From contig WACJ01000124.1 in NCBI GenBank assembly GCA_008973525.1, forward strand, positions 3,286,001 through 3,350,000: 64,000 nt of DNA, in the 5' to 3' direction. Below, in pieces: positions 36,101 to 45,459 of the stretch. Under the pieces are notes generated by a model. That model worked only from the letters and a program-made list of their open reading frames with translations, made no database searches and was not told the DNA's origin. Position numbers and translations under genes: made by a program. The DNA is from Stenopsyche tienmushanensis (taxonomy: Eukaryota > Arthropoda > Insecta > Trichoptera > Stenopsychidae). Numbering within the stretch: position 1 is the stretch's first letter; every line of letters begins with the position of its first letter.

Positions 36101-38140
36101 AATAACACACTATTTCTTGTATTATAACATTGTGATATTTTTTGGAGTGTTTTTATTTTTATTAGAATAATAATTTTAATCGCTTCAATTTTTCATCTAA
36201 TTATTAATCTCAAGTACTAAAATATTTGAAAACAAATTTTATAGTGGCAGCCCATGGATATGAGTTGAATAATTTAGATAATGACGTTCTTGATGCACCG
36301 AATATTTATCAAGACATGTCTCAAAATGGTGGTTCATCCTACTTAACGGGTGTCCAAAATTTGGCCGTGAATGAAATGTCCAATGAACCAATATCGATGC
36401 CAATCGAATTAAGCTCTGCTCATGACAACGGAGAGATAAGATTTAGTCATAAAAATCCAGCTTACCAAAGTGCAGTTGTGCATCCATCGTCTAATAGTCA
36501 TTCGAGTTACCCTAATACTGATATCAGGGATGATAGTAAGACTTTTTGAATTATTTTTTAGTATTTAATCATTTAGTAACATAGAATGTACTCATGTGCC
36601 CATATACATTATATTTCCATACAATTTACTTCAGTTAACAGCATGAAAAAATGGAAATGTGTGACTTTGTCTCCAGAAAATGAGAGGAAAGCCAAACTAG
36701 AACAAATCGAGCGAGAAGAACCAGAGAAGCCCAAAATTGTGCATTATCCCGATGAAGACAATCGGGATCCTAACAGTGAACCAAGGGTAATAAAACATGT
36801 ATAAAAACATGTGATATTAATTATTTTTTATCATATTGTCTAAACTTTAAACATAATTATTCCAGATTTTAACCGTCGAACTCAATAGAGGTTGGAATAG
36901 TAGATTAGGATTTAGTGTACAGTGCCATCCAGAATCTGGTCAAAGTTATATATCTGCTATATATAGTGATAGTGTTGCTGCCAAAGATGGAAGGTTACGT
37001 CAAGGCGATATAATATTGCAAGTAAGAAAACTCTTATCACTTTTAACACAAATCAAAATATAATTTATTAGTTATTATGTATTTTATTAAGCTTATCTCT
37101 TCCTATACATTTACTTTGCAGTCCAGACTGGGACACCCAGATTTCAATTTTCTTCTAAATGTTATGTTCTCTAATTTAGTCCTCCCAAACCTCCAGTCAA
37201 TAAGCGTCAAGTGAATATCCTTCCGTTTATTAAATTATATTATTATATACTTTTAGTTCTAATTTTTATATCTTCAATGAATTATTTATATTTGTTGCTT
37301 TTATGATAACTCTAAAATTATAGACATTTTCTGTAAATATCCTTTTAAAAATAAATTGTAAATTCATAACCCTTACGTACGTATAAGGAATAGAAATAAT
37401 ATATTAACTAACGAATCATAAATAGAGTAAACTAGGCAATATTTTTAATCATGGGTCCCGCAATCTTCATCCTGGCTGCCTCATACAGCCCATCACGAGA
37501 GGTGTCTCGAGTCACGGAGCAGTCCAAAGGCCAGACGTGCCCGTGTATCTCTCATCTTAGCCTGAAGGGCCTCGACAAGAAGGCCAGGGGCATCCGCATC
37601 ATACTATCCATAGGGCTCCGTAGCCTCGACACGGACTCGCAGTATACAACTGAAATCTTTGTTTTACCTCTGTAGAGGGGGCAGTTCTTTATCTTCGACC
37701 CCTTATCAGACAACACCTAAAAGAAGGATCCTCAAAAGGGAGGGAAACAATTAAAACATAGAACATTTAATAATTAAGTTTATTTACCATGATGATACGA
37801 CGATGATCACAGGGTAGAGGCTTCCAAATTCAATGCAAAATGTAATACGAAATTAAAACATAATGGCGACAAATCAAATGTGCATAGTATCAACAATTTA
37901 TTAATTAGTTTAATACTCATTATTATTAGGAAAATCAATATATTTTCATGCAGTTGTAATTATGGAGTATGAAAGCTAAATTGGGAATGTTCAAATTTCA
38001 TGTCTTTTCGAATTTAATAAAGATTTTATATTTGTTTTCAGGTCAACGATGAAAATATCACATCCATGACGACACCTCAAGTGATTGATCTTCTTCGTAT
38101 TTTACGTGGATCAATATGCATAACTGTCTTAAGGCAGTAA
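18007..38140 (+). CDS. Multi-PDZ scaffold protein gene, 14 exons, 5' end outside or unresolved
   Basis: Exons: 18007-18196, 18427-18569, 20000-20164, 32363-32577, 33216-33449, 33545-33559, 33644-33796, 33886-34067, 34155-34297, 35204-35467, 36245-36535, 36635-36786, 36866-37021, 38042-38140. All introns are GT-AG and every junction keeps phase, giving 799 residues and a TAA stop. Layout: residues 1-167 Ser/Gly/Arg- and Cys/His-containing, PDZ1 about 168-262 (GLGLSV loop), Pro-rich linker, PDZ2 about 322-402 (SLGFTL, with His at the first position of helix B, a class I feature), Ser/Asn/Asp-rich linker, charged KAKLEQIEREEPEK, PDZ3 about 715-799 (RLGFSV) ending the protein. PDZ domains bind C-terminal peptides of membrane or junction proteins, so a cortical scaffold role is inferred. 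The PDZs recall PTPN13-, PDZD2- or insect Big bang-like proteins, but I cannot name the orthologue. The first exon starts inside a codon, so upstream exons exist. Confidence 0.9.
18427..18569 (+). CDS. PDZ gene exon: Cys/His-rich segment
   Basis: The frame reads SRSLPSHLDGRRRCHCGECG and then a His-rich stretch ending CKSG. The Cys/His pattern (CHCGEC, then HPRHLHKFNHHYGC) may bind metal but matches no finger I know. The acceptor is a tandem CAG|TAG|G: use of either AG keeps the frame and adds or removes one Ser. The donor is TCAG|GTAATC, phase 1. Confidence 0.8.
20000..20164 (+). CDS. PDZ gene exon: acidic linker before PDZ1
   Basis: The acceptor is ATATTTTAG|CT and the donor GATG|GTAAAT, phase 1 at both ends. 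The frame starts ADLEPVWKLQDPGCDQGYGS and continues acidic (ERSPEEEFPPSMPVEEDYQE), ending YPFIND. It has no start codon of its own and is seen only by following phase from the previous exon. The next exon completes GAT-GAA to give FIND-ENTFTV, joining directly to PDZ1 across a 12.2-kb intron. Confidence 0.85.
20985..21345 (-). repeat. Dispersed repeat family C, copy in reverse orientation
   Basis: The reverse complement matches the left half of the element at 55,189-56,031. Shared blocks include TACTACACCTCGACTC, the ATATTTCATATC/GATATGAAATAT region, TCCAAGCGTCCAGATTTCGG and ATCCCGGGATTCATGAGCACCT. The copy is diverged and lacks a clear second end. Confidence 0.65.
25190..25460 (-). repeat. 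Dispersed repeat family B (probable non-LTR retrotransposon 3' end), copy 1
   Basis: Starts CATTATCATAGTGCAG, then ACTTAAGCC...AATATCCATTCATGGGAAAGG and ATCACCTCTTCATACAATCAATATTAAAGATAGC. The same order occurs at 47,404, 50,066, 55,150/56,032 and 57,203. The TCATCATCAT start on the plus strand would be a TGATGA-type 3' tail on the minus strand, common at the end of insect LINEs. No coding part is seen. Confidence 0.55.
27580..27860. repeat. Dispersed repeat family E, copy 1
   Basis: It shares ordered blocks with 31,660-31,850: GAGCTGACAGCATAAATCGCAG, GTGTTTCTGG, TTATGAC, TCGTTGGATTTGAGAGGGGAGG, GTTGCCAGACTATT and TTGTTAAGATAGTACCAGACT. The two copies lie about 4 kb apart in the same intron and the same orientation. 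The family is not recognised. Confidence 0.6.
29150..29560. repeat. GC-rich block with possible retroelement primer-binding site
   Basis: This 400-bp block is much richer in GC than the surrounding intron and breaks abruptly on both sides, which suggests an insertion. On the minus strand it contains CTCCTGGTGTCAGAATCG. A TGG-starting TGGTGTCAGAA segment of this kind often marks the primer-binding site just after a 5' LTR, and a similar TGGTGTCAGAAGTG occurs at about 44,916. GATGACGATATCC is directly repeated near 29,480 and 29,505. No gag or pol frame is seen. Confidence 0.35.
29588..29760 (+). pseudogene. Internally deleted mariner transposase relic
   Basis: One frame reads HLKKIGKTVKNGVWIPHDIS and shortly after YHEVLPYGQIIMRKIYCSQ. 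The first matches the mariner segment ending in V-W-V/I-P-H-x-L; the second matches the segment just before the second catalytic motif (YxELLxxGxxxxxxxYCxQL). The part between, with the first catalytic Asp, is missing. It is a non-functional deletion derivative, distinct from the 17.1-kb copy. Confidence 0.65.
31660..31850. repeat. Dispersed repeat family E, copy 2
   Basis: Matches the 27,580 copy in order: GAGCTGGCAGCATAAATTGCAG, GTGTTTCTGGATTATCATTATGAC, TCGTTGGGTTTGGGAGGGGAAGG, GTTGCCAGACTATTACCAGC and TTGTTAAAATAGTACCAGACT. It is shorter than copy 1 because it lacks the AT-rich insert before GTTGCCAGAC. Confidence 0.6.
32363..32577 (+). CDS. PDZ gene exon: PDZ1, first part
   Basis: The frame begins ENTFTVRVEKDRRGLGLSVA; GLGL is the carboxylate-binding loop. 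A Gly-rich insert between strands B and C follows, then GLIRIRRLYAAQPAWATG and RLRPGDLLLAANG. The exon ends LTTY at a codon boundary with donor TAT|GTAATA. The remaining helix B and last strand are in the next exon. Confidence 0.9.
33216..33449 (+). CDS. PDZ gene exon: PDZ1 end and Pro-rich linker
   Basis: The frame begins EALEVLRTTPPIVELVVCRP, completing PDZ1, and continues into a linker with PPGGPPEPPLRQPPPDP and PAPPPPPSEYEEPQP. Poly-proline runs of this kind can bind SH3, WW or EVH1 domains. It ends FDVKFG|GTAAGC in phase 0. Confidence 0.9.
33545..33559 (+). CDS. Candidate 15-nt microexon (DDGSV)
   Basis: Between TTTTCAATCAG and GTAATT lie exactly five codons, GAT GAT GGA TCA GTG. The neighbours end and start in phase 0, so including or skipping it keeps the frame: FDVKFG-DDGSV-EFDIVM or FDVKFG-EFDIVM. 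The site has a T-rich tract and good splice signals on both sides. A chance match of two splice sites around an in-frame 15-mer is possible. Confidence 0.6.
33644..33796 (+). CDS. PDZ gene exon: PDZ2, first part
   Basis: The frame begins EFDIVMTKVNGSLGFTLRKE; SLGF is the ligand loop. It continues GHYVRALVREPALSDGRIQP and GDRIVA, ending at a codon boundary (GCC|GTTAGT). Codons and splice phase agree with the next exon. Confidence 0.9.
33886..34067 (+). CDS. PDZ gene exon: PDZ2 end and Ser/Thr/Pro linker
   Basis: The frame begins VNDVPMSTLSHGEAVSFLRR. The His before GEAV sits at the start of helix B, the residue that selects Ser/Thr at ligand position -2 in class I PDZ domains. The Ser/Thr/Pro linker CGTPPSPSAASPTTESDTTL follows. 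The donor ACG|GTATTA leaves phase 2, completed by G of the next exon. Confidence 0.9.
34155..34297 (+). CDS. PDZ gene exon: linker
   Basis: The frame reads RQEAVNMLCDIAARKLTSDD followed by a Ser/Arg/Lys-rich stretch with SPCLSPRRYKKLTRNS. SP and RRYKK motifs could be kinase sites. The donor AGCG|GTAGGT leaves phase 1. The 906-bp intron after it is plain AT-rich DNA. Confidence 0.85.
35204..35467 (+). CDS. PDZ gene exon: Ser/Thr-rich linker
   Basis: The frame begins DTMHPYSVNCPSTTAENSDN, continues Ser/Thr-rich (SYQSTDTADTTYSVVTEG) and ends in a Pro-rich part, PPSRPDFLDLGGPPTP. It has phase 1 at both ends (TTTTTACAG acceptor, TTCAG|GTAGTG donor). An in-frame ATG at 35,209 is internal and is not needed as a start. 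Confidence 0.85.
36245..36535 (+). CDS. PDZ gene exon: Asn/Asp/Ser-rich linker
   Basis: The frame begins VAAHGYELNNLDNDVLDAPN and ends NSHSSYPNTDIRDD. It is rich in Asn, Asp and Ser and probably disordered. The acceptor is TTTTATAG|TG and the donor GATA|GTAAGA, phase 1 at both ends. Reading through the donor meets a stop after three codons. Confidence 0.85.
36635..36786 (+). CDS. PDZ gene exon: charged segment before PDZ3
   Basis: The frame reads INSMKKWKCVTLSPENERKA, continues KLEQIEREEPEKPKIVHYPD and ends SEPR. The Lys/Glu-rich part could form a short helix. A 79-bp intron follows (AGG|GTAATA to TTCCAG). The acceptor TTCAG|TTAACAG|C has a second AG 7 nt downstream that would break the frame, so the first is chosen. 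Confidence 0.85.
36866..37021 (+). CDS. PDZ gene exon: PDZ3, first part
   Basis: The frame begins ILTVELNRGWNSRLGFSVQC (RLGF ligand loop), then SYISAIYSDSVAAKDG and RLRQGDIILQ, ending at a codon boundary (CAA|GTAAGA). The intron falls just before the VN motif, as in PDZ2. Confidence 0.92.
37545..37900. repeat. Dispersed repeat family A, copy 2, in last intron of the PDZ gene
   Basis: It matches 16,745-17,080 block for block: GGGCATCCGCATC, GGGCTCCGTAGCCTCGACAC, GACTCGCAG, GGGAAACAATTAAAACATAG, GATGATCACAGGG and AAATTAAAACATAATGGCGAC. A 30-40 base insertion after ACTCGCAGTATAC distinguishes it from copy 1. No mariner is attached here. Confidence 0.65.
38042..38140 (+). CDS. PDZ gene last exon: PDZ3 end and stop
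   Basis: The frame reads VNDENITSMTTPQVIDLLRI and ends ICITVLRQ, then TAA. The last PDZ strand ends the protein, so no C-terminal tail or extra domain exists in this isoform. The acceptor is TTGTTTTCAG. Confidence 0.92.
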   Translation, partial: VNDENITSMTTPQVIDLLRILRGSICITVLRQ

Positions 38141-39370
38141 TGTCAATTATTACAAAAAGAAGAGATAAATATTTCTTGTCAAAATACCATGATCTCAGAT
38201 TTAGTTTCCAATAATCATTAACTAAATTTCCTCTCTCTTGTAAAAAAAATCTTGTTGAAGTCTTATATTTTACCAAATTTAATCTCATTTAAATTAAACT
38301 AAATTTAATGTAAATATTGTGGACGAATGGACATTGTATGTTATATTAAAACACTCATCCTTAGACATTTTGTGATATATGTATGTATGAACATTTTAGA
38401 ATCGTAATATTTATTATAACATGAATTATTGGATTTTATTCATGTCGATTTTAAGAACTAAAATAATGAAAAGACTAACGCTCTAACAATTAGCAGTCAA
38501 ATTGATTTGATTATTACCATTAAATTTAATTCCAAAGAATTGTTAAATTGTATGTTTATCATATTTTAATTCTTATTGCTGACGTGAATATGCAATCTTC
38601 AATGGTTTATTATATATTTAAATATAAATATTCTTTAGAAAAGACTAATTTTTAATATTATTGTAGATAAAGTAGAATTGTTCTTATCGATATAATCAAA
38701 TGTATAATTTATCTTTGCACGTAATGGCATATTTTTCTTTTAAATAATTCTAGATAAATGTTTTATATAAAGGTGACTGCCATTTTGTAAGTTGTTTTTT
38801 TGAATCAAAGGAAATGCCTTGCTGTATATATATGTATGTAAATTTAAATAGTCGTTGAATTTGTTGCAAACTTTATAAAATTACACGTAACGTTTACAAT
38901 AATCAATTTACAGTAATGGTTAATTAAAATGTTTTCATAAATTAATGTTATATTGTGTATGTTGTTAATTGAAAGAAATGATGATTCATCGCTTTTGTTT
39001 CTGACAATCATGCCAGTGTAAAACAGTCGACTTAATAAGCATAGTTTCCGTAAGAAACATCATTTCTTTTAGTTGTAATCTGTTTTGATGTCAGTTCTGT
39101 ACATATTTATTAAAAGGGACGTACTAAAAAACTCGAATGAACTAATTATACTCAACTATATCTACTATTCAGGTCCTTAAATGTTTTTAATGCGTACATA
39201 TGGCTTACTTCAACCTGAATTTTAAAACTTTATTTTGAGTTATTTAGAAAAGAAATATTAATCGCTTGGTTTTACAAGCCGCTCTGTGTTAAGAATATTA
39301 TTAAACTCTTTGTTATGTTTTAATTTGTATTATAAGTAGCTAATAAAGGAATGTTTAAAACCTGAATGTG
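38141..39370 (+). other. Probable 3' UTR of the PDZ gene
   Basis: AT-rich sequence follows the stop. Three matches to the Pumilio recognition element TGTANATA occur: TGTAAATA at 38,309, TGTAGATA at 38,662 and TGTACATA at 39,098. The end is set by the AATAAA signal at 39,342; earlier or later sites cannot be excluded. Confidence 0.5.
39342..39347 (+). terminator. Candidate polyadenylation signal of the PDZ gene
   Basis: AATAAA in GCTAATAAAGGAATG, about 1.2 kb after the stop, with a T-rich stretch (TTTGATTTTCTTTT) about 35 bases downstream. Other AATAAA hexamers are frequent in this AT-rich DNA. Confidence 0.4.
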
Positions 39371-42300
39371 CTTATTAATTTGATTTTCTTTTACGACTCT
39401 CTTTACTCGCCCACAAGCAGCTTTGTTGCTAATGTTTGTGGAGCTCAATGAATGGATGGAATTGAAATGTAGATTTGTATAAATGAACATTTAGAAGACA
39501 TTACTCTTTTAACTATAACGAAAAACTGTACATATGTAAAATATATTAGTATAATTCAAATTTCTTTTGGTATGTTGTTTACATAAATTTGAAAATTATA
39601 TTGATTTATTTGTGTAAGAAAATATGTTTCATCATAGGAAAAATAAAGCAACACATTTGGAAACAGTAGAAACTATCTTTAACAAGGAGAGCTATTAATC
39701 GATTAACATGTTGATTGAAACAATACGAATTTTAACGATTATCAAAAAATATTATGGAAATTATAATAAAATAATGCAATACTTATTATGATTTCATTAT
39801 ACTGCTTAATATTCGATTTAGTAATGTAAAGCTACCCTTAATTTTAAATACTTCAAATATTTATAAAGCTTAAATTTGTAAACAAAACACATATTCCATA
39901 TTTAAAACAGAATATAGTATCCCATCTCATCAGTAATGATTTTCACCAACTACACATTACTATTTTTTATATTTTGCCGTCACTTATAATACTTCAATTT
40001 TATTGTTAGACATTATTTTAAATATATTTGAGTTTGACCATAAATAAATGATCATCGTATCACGTCCTGCATGATGAATTAACTGGATTTTTAAAAGAAA
40101 GCACTAATATTTATCTTGTATTATTTTTCCTGGAAAATCCATATTTGATAAAAACTTCAACTTTGCATAAAAAGGTATTTATATCATTAATAATTTCATA
40201 TTAATAAAAAAATAACGAATTAAATAAAGACATGACAATTTTTCAACGGCATATTTTCCTTATTAACCTTTCCCTTACGATGCTACGTGTTTAATGCACC
40301 ATATGACATTCTAAAACTCATATTTATTATTTATATATTGATATTCGATTACATATATATATATAAACATATATCAATATAGATAGTATATCGAGATTCA
40401 ATGTAGTAATGTTGTAAAAATTCCCATTATTACAACTTTACTACAACTCGACTCAGTGTAGTAAATACACCATAGTAAAGGAAAAGTTAAATGTGTGTTA
40501 AAATTGTATTTTATGCTTGTTACAAATTTACATAATGAGGGAAGTTAATATATTTCTAAATCTTATATGAATTCAATTAACAGTAACAATAATAACTAAT
40601 ATTAAAACGATGCCGAAGTACATAATCTAAATATTTACTATAGAACGAATCCTGTTTTTCTTACTCTCTATGCTACATTTATATTCGACTTGTAAATATA
40701 TTATCCATCAACAACAGAGCAAGAATTAATTTTGATTTGAAAAAACACTTTTTTCTATGTTATAAAATGGGTACGTTTCAATAATTTTTAAGCGCAGATG
40801 CTGTGATAATAAAAATATATTTTTTTGTGAAAACTGTAGATGTTTTCCTAGTCTCTGTGATTGATTTGATTTGTTTTTGTCATACATATATATATTAATT
40901 GTATTAAAAAAAATATGTAGACATATGTATAGTATATAACCCAGGACTTGTCAAATAAAATTAAATTTTACTAGTCAAATTAAATGTGTACATAAATTGC
41001 ATTACTTTTTTTACTAATATTTCCACTAACTTAAAAAATTATTTCAATATACCGTAAAAACATCCAAATATTTTTAGATTGCTTTCTAAAAAATAATAAT
41101 GCTTAATACATAAATTTATAACCTTGTCCGATGTGCAAAAAGTATAAGAGATTTGCTTATTCGTCTATTTGAAAGGTAAGAATTTCTTTATCAGCATATT
41201 AAGCAAAGCGCACTATAAAAAAACAATATTTTACCCAGTCAAGCTGATAAAATTAACATCTGTTTGTCAAGTCCTGTATAAAATAATGTTACCTTCGATG
41301 AAAAGAAGTCTAAAAGAAATTTTAGTTTAGTTAAAAGTCAGTAATATTATCAAATACCATTATTTTTAAGATTTCTATTACTATCTTACCTCAAAAAAGA
41401 GCAATTTAGATATTTTACATTTAAAAAAATACATTCACATTATTCATAAAAAATGTTATGGTGAGTCATCAGAATTCTATTGTAAATAAGAAAGAATCTC
41501 ACTAAATTTAGTAAAATTTTAGTCATTTTTTTATGAATATAAAGATTTCTTTATTTAATATTCAATATTGCAATAAGTATTTATTCAATGAGTAATTTTA
41601 CAAAATAAATGCTTAATATTATTTTAAATACGATTCTTTGCAAATCTAATTTCTCATACAATAAAATCATTAGCAATATCTCCTTATGCACTGAGGTCCC
41701 TGAAATACTAAAATATACACATTATTCAAAATATTTTTTATATTACCGATAAGAAAACAGTATGTCACTGGTAAGTACCTCATTATTAAATCGATATTAT
41801 TTTATAACGTGTATGTTTAATTTGCCGTGTAATCAAATGTTTAAATAAATGTTCGAATATATATTCTATATATTGATAAAAATTATGTTAAACGAGTGAT
41901 TGTTATTTCAAAAAGAGTATTTTTCCAACTATTAATATTCTTACTTGAAACTATCTCATATTTGTATATCTGTGATGTTTCCAAAGCATTAGAATACTTC
42001 CTTGTAGATAAAAGTCGTTTTCAAATAATAGCATTGTTATTAATCGAACTACGTTTCTAAAATTCCTATAATATAAGTATCTAATATAAATTTCAATAAG
42101 AAAAAATTTAGGAGTTACAGTGATTATGAAAAATCTTTTAAAGTGCAACATGTGAATATTCAATGAAACGGGTGATTATTTTGATAGAATTATAAAAAAA
42201 TTGTTAAGTTATGATTTGATTGAATCAAATCAAAGCAATATTGATAGATTAATTATACATGGACATAATAAATAAATTAGGAAGATATGGCACATTGATA

Positions 42301-43930
42301 TAAAGAATGGATTATTTATCAGCTTTTAACATATATAAATGTTAAATATATATTTGTTTTTTTTTAATAATGTAAAACCCCTTTAATATATACTCTTTAC
42401 CTTTATGAATAGATAAATAAACATATTCTAAAATTTTTGGCTTATAAAAGTTATTTTTGGTAAAGTTTATATTTTATCCGGTCTATGGAAATCAATTAAA
42501 AGTGCTGTATATTGAACTGAAAATTGTATTTTAAAAATTTAGAAATGTGACTTGAATAAAAATTGACATTATGTTATATAGTGGTTGATTTATTTCTAAT
42601 ATTATAAATCAAAATAGTTTGAGAAATCCATAAAATATGCAAATAAAAAGAAAGATCTGTTACATTATGAAGGTTTATCCTATTGCTGCAACTTCTTTTA
42701 TCATGGCAACGACATATCCAGTTTTGAAGATTCTATTATAAATATTGCGTTCAAGTTTTCATTGTATTTATATATAAAATATACAATGAAATTCAAAAGT
42801 GAAAATTATGCACATACATCTTTTTTAAAGAACTTTGGTTCAGGTGCTAGAGACGATGACACACCTGAGGCCACTAAGATGGCATTGAAAATATGCTTAA
42901 AGAAGCTGCTTTTAATTTCATCTTAAATAGTTTATTGTTAGTTCTTTGCTCGATTTAGCAATGACAATATATATAATGGTACTGTAATATTTTGGGGGGC
43001 TTGTGGACTTCACAAGCCCTCGGATTGTTGCCTTCACCACAGATTTGGACCGTGACTTTATTCTGTTGCGATGACCGCACCACAAGGTGATGCTCCCGTA
43101 ATGACGAACCCAAATAATCGATAAAGGAGGGAGCGGGTTCTTTCTAATCCTCGACAACGATATGTCTTTCCAAGGCGACTCTTAACTAATATTTGATTAT
43201 ACAAAAAACTTGATTAAGCTGAAAAATATAAATATTTCATAAGGTTTTCTTTATCATTCATGAACCCCGAATGCCATTTCCTTTAAATTTGCTTTATCAA
43301 TCTCTTCTTCAGTTTTAGATTATTGGATGTGATCGAAATTCATATCGTTATCAAAAAAATGATCTGTTTTAAGGCACAAAAATATTAAACTAATAATTAA
43401 TGAATTTGATTTTATTTCTTAAAAACTTTATTTCGTAAAATTATAATTCTTCATATTACTATGATGCCACTTACATGTTTCTTCTGAGGGGGGGGGGGGT
43501 AATTTAAAATGTCTGATTAACCATAAGAATCTTACTAAATTTAATAGTTGTATAAATATTAAAAAGGCATTCTCCGTGATGTCCAAAGTCCAAAGATGAA
43601 CAAAGTCATATTCTAATATATCAGTTTTCATAAATTTCATTCATAAATCCGACTATGATAAGAACAGGTAATATGTGATTATGATATGATAATATAAAAT
43701 GTAAAAATCCTGCCAAAATATTGTTGAAAATAAAATTATGTTATGCAATCATAAATATACAAACTAATTTCCACTTTAATTTTATAAAATCAAAATATTT
43801 GCCATAAGATAGTTGAAATGATGCTATGAGGATATTTCAAAAAATATTTTTGAACTGTCAAGAGAACTATTGCAAAGTATGGAATTAAATATTATTATTT
43901 TTTTTTTCATCATAATAAATACTCAGTAGC
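39371..43930. other. AT-rich intergenic stretch
   Basis: No supported gene. A degraded family C-like segment lies at about 40,240-40,500 (TCCCATTATTACAACT...GTGTAGTAAATACACC). A run of twelve or so G at about 43,488-43,500 and a less AT-rich patch at 42,950-43,150 probably mark decayed insertions. Confidence 0.4.
42786..42926 (+). CDS. Small ORF of 46 codons, doubtful
   Basis: An ATG-to-TAA frame starts MKFKSENYAHTSFLKNFGSG and has the acidic turn ARDDDTPEATKMALKICLKK. The amino-acid mix is less AT-driven than chance ORFs nearby. No family is recognised, and it may be an exon scrap of a mobile element. Confidence 0.18.
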   Translation: MKFKSENYAHTSFLKNFGSGARDDDTPEATKMALKICLKKLLLISS

Positions 43931-44147
43931 AATTCTCAACAGTATTGTGAAAAGCAGCGTAACAGACAGAAGGTTGAGAAATATGAGTGAAGATGATGAG
44001 GTGTAAATTCTAATTACACGTGGTTCCAAATGAAAGATATCATCAAGGTCAACCATAGGATGATGAAGACATCATCAAGATCAACTGAAGGACATTGAAG
44101 ATAACATCAACCAGAACCAACTATGACTAAATTGTGTATGAATTAAG

Positions 44148-44334
44148 TGGGCCGATCCCGGCGGCACTGCAATGCCGGGCCAACCCGCGGCAGGAGTGGA
44201 GCAAGCCCCGAACATCCCGCCATTTTCCAAAAATCAGTTTAATATACTGGTCCTGCAATGCAGGAACTATCAGATATTAAGCTGATAAGAACAGATACTA
44301 CACTTTGATCTTAGCCAACAGGCCGAGAAGCGAT
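44148..44334 (-). ncRNA. U2 spliceosomal snRNA, copy 1
   Basis: The 187-nt minus-strand sequence has all U2 landmarks: 5' stem-loop ATCGCTTCTCGGCC, branch-point recognition GTGTAGTATCTG, stem IIa TTATCAGCTTAATATCTGAT, IIb hairpin TCCTGCATTGCAGGA, Sm site GATTTTTGG, and the 3' stem-loop around GGCATTGCAGTGCCG with the U2B''-type loop. It looks identical to the other three copies over its whole length. Its promoter is the most diverged of the four (PSEA at 44,376-44,396 differs at three positions), so it may be weakly expressed. Confidence 0.9.
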
Positions 44335-44375
44335 AACTACCTGGAACTTCCAAAAGGGTCGTCTATCTGGGGCTA

Positions 44376-44396
44376 CGCTAATCCGCGTACAAATTC
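44376..44396 (-). promoter_or_regulatory. PSEA-like element of U2 copy 1, diverged
   Basis: Minus strand GAATTTGTACGCGGATTAGC plus G, at -62 to -42 from the U2 5' end. It differs from the copy 2 element at positions 1, 14 and 15. No TATA box is present, as expected for a Pol II snRNA gene. Confidence 0.6.
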
Positions 44397-44699
44397 GACG
44401 GCATTGTGCTCCCATCTATTGATCAATGCGGCAACCATCGGCAATACATTGTATGTACATTCAAAATACAACATGCCTATACTAGAAAATGGGACATTTT
44501 CGTCCCTTGAAATACGCAGTACCCATTTGGGCAGTTTCATTTTAACGCGGTTAAAAAGAATAATAAATACTTTTAATAAATATTCCAATTGATGAACATG
44601 AAAATGAAAAATAAACTTTAATAGTTACTAGGCGTTGTGAAGCAACGTGTTTAATATTTCAATTGTGCTTAATTTTGGATTTATTTTATTTTATTTAGA

Positions 44700-45170
44700 A
44701 TAAAAGAGTTGCTTTGTGTGAAAGACGTATTCTTTCCGCCGACGTCCCGATCTCATAGCTATGGTCTTCAGTCTTCATAAGGATTTTGACCTAAGACTAG
44801 TATTTTCAAATCTCCTGACCATTTTCATAATTATCTGCGTCATCTCCACGACCCGACAGCGAACGGATCCCCGACTTTGAAACATTGGTTCTCACCCCCA
44901 CGCAAAACTGGTGTCAGAAGTGTGTTCACGTAGAACAAGAGCCATCTTCGGAGTAAACATGAACACATGGGATGCCGCTATTTTATGCGTGCTAGCGCGA
45001 CGAAGTTTGGATAGGGATACAATTAAAAGAAGCATTATTTCTATAACAGTATTTATTTATTCTTTTTGATACTGGCGATGATCACAAGGCACATGGCCTC
45101 CATCCAAGGCGGAGATCTGTTGATGAACCAAAAAGTGCGCGTTACACGTTTGAGCTTTACTACGCGACTC
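44700..45170. repeat. Repeat debris with family A segment and possible primer-binding site
   Basis: Less AT-rich DNA. AACTGGTGTCAGAAGTG at about 44,914 resembles a retroelement primer-binding site. At 45,020-45,100 the order AATTAAAAG, ATTTATTTATT, TTTGATACTGGCGATGATCA, CAAGGCA repeats that of family A copy 1. This stretch therefore looks like a decayed retroelement part. No coding frame is recognised. Confidence 0.4.
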
Positions 45171-45459
45171 TCTATCTTTACTGATTCACCCGCCTTCCAG
45201 CTAATCCAGGGAAGAAGGGTCTTAATAACAAAAACTATGATGAGCTTTAAGCCGACCAGACTATTAACGGCAAAACGTTTTGAGCTTCATCCGAAAAAAC
45301 AATACTTCAAAATTCTAAAATCGTGAGCAACAATAAAATATCTCCATTTGCATCGAAGTAAAAACTATATTAGCTGTTTCGATTATTAGGAACACATCGT
45401 CATACATGTTTTATATGGGCACTGCTGAAACACAACACTAATAATTTGGAAGTTAAAGA

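Larger units (their letters stand above)
43931..44432. repeat. Left arm of a ~0.5-kb inverted repeat carrying U2 copy 1
   Basis: The reverse complement matches 46,423-46,891. Homology covers the U2 gene, about 100 bp of promoter and about 215 bp of 3' flank, including CAATTCTCAACAGTATTGTG, CAGACAGAAGGTTGAG and TGAAGATGATGAGGTGTAAA. Outside these limits the arms differ. A few substitutions and small indels lie in the flanks, none seen in the U2 body. Confidence 0.85.
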
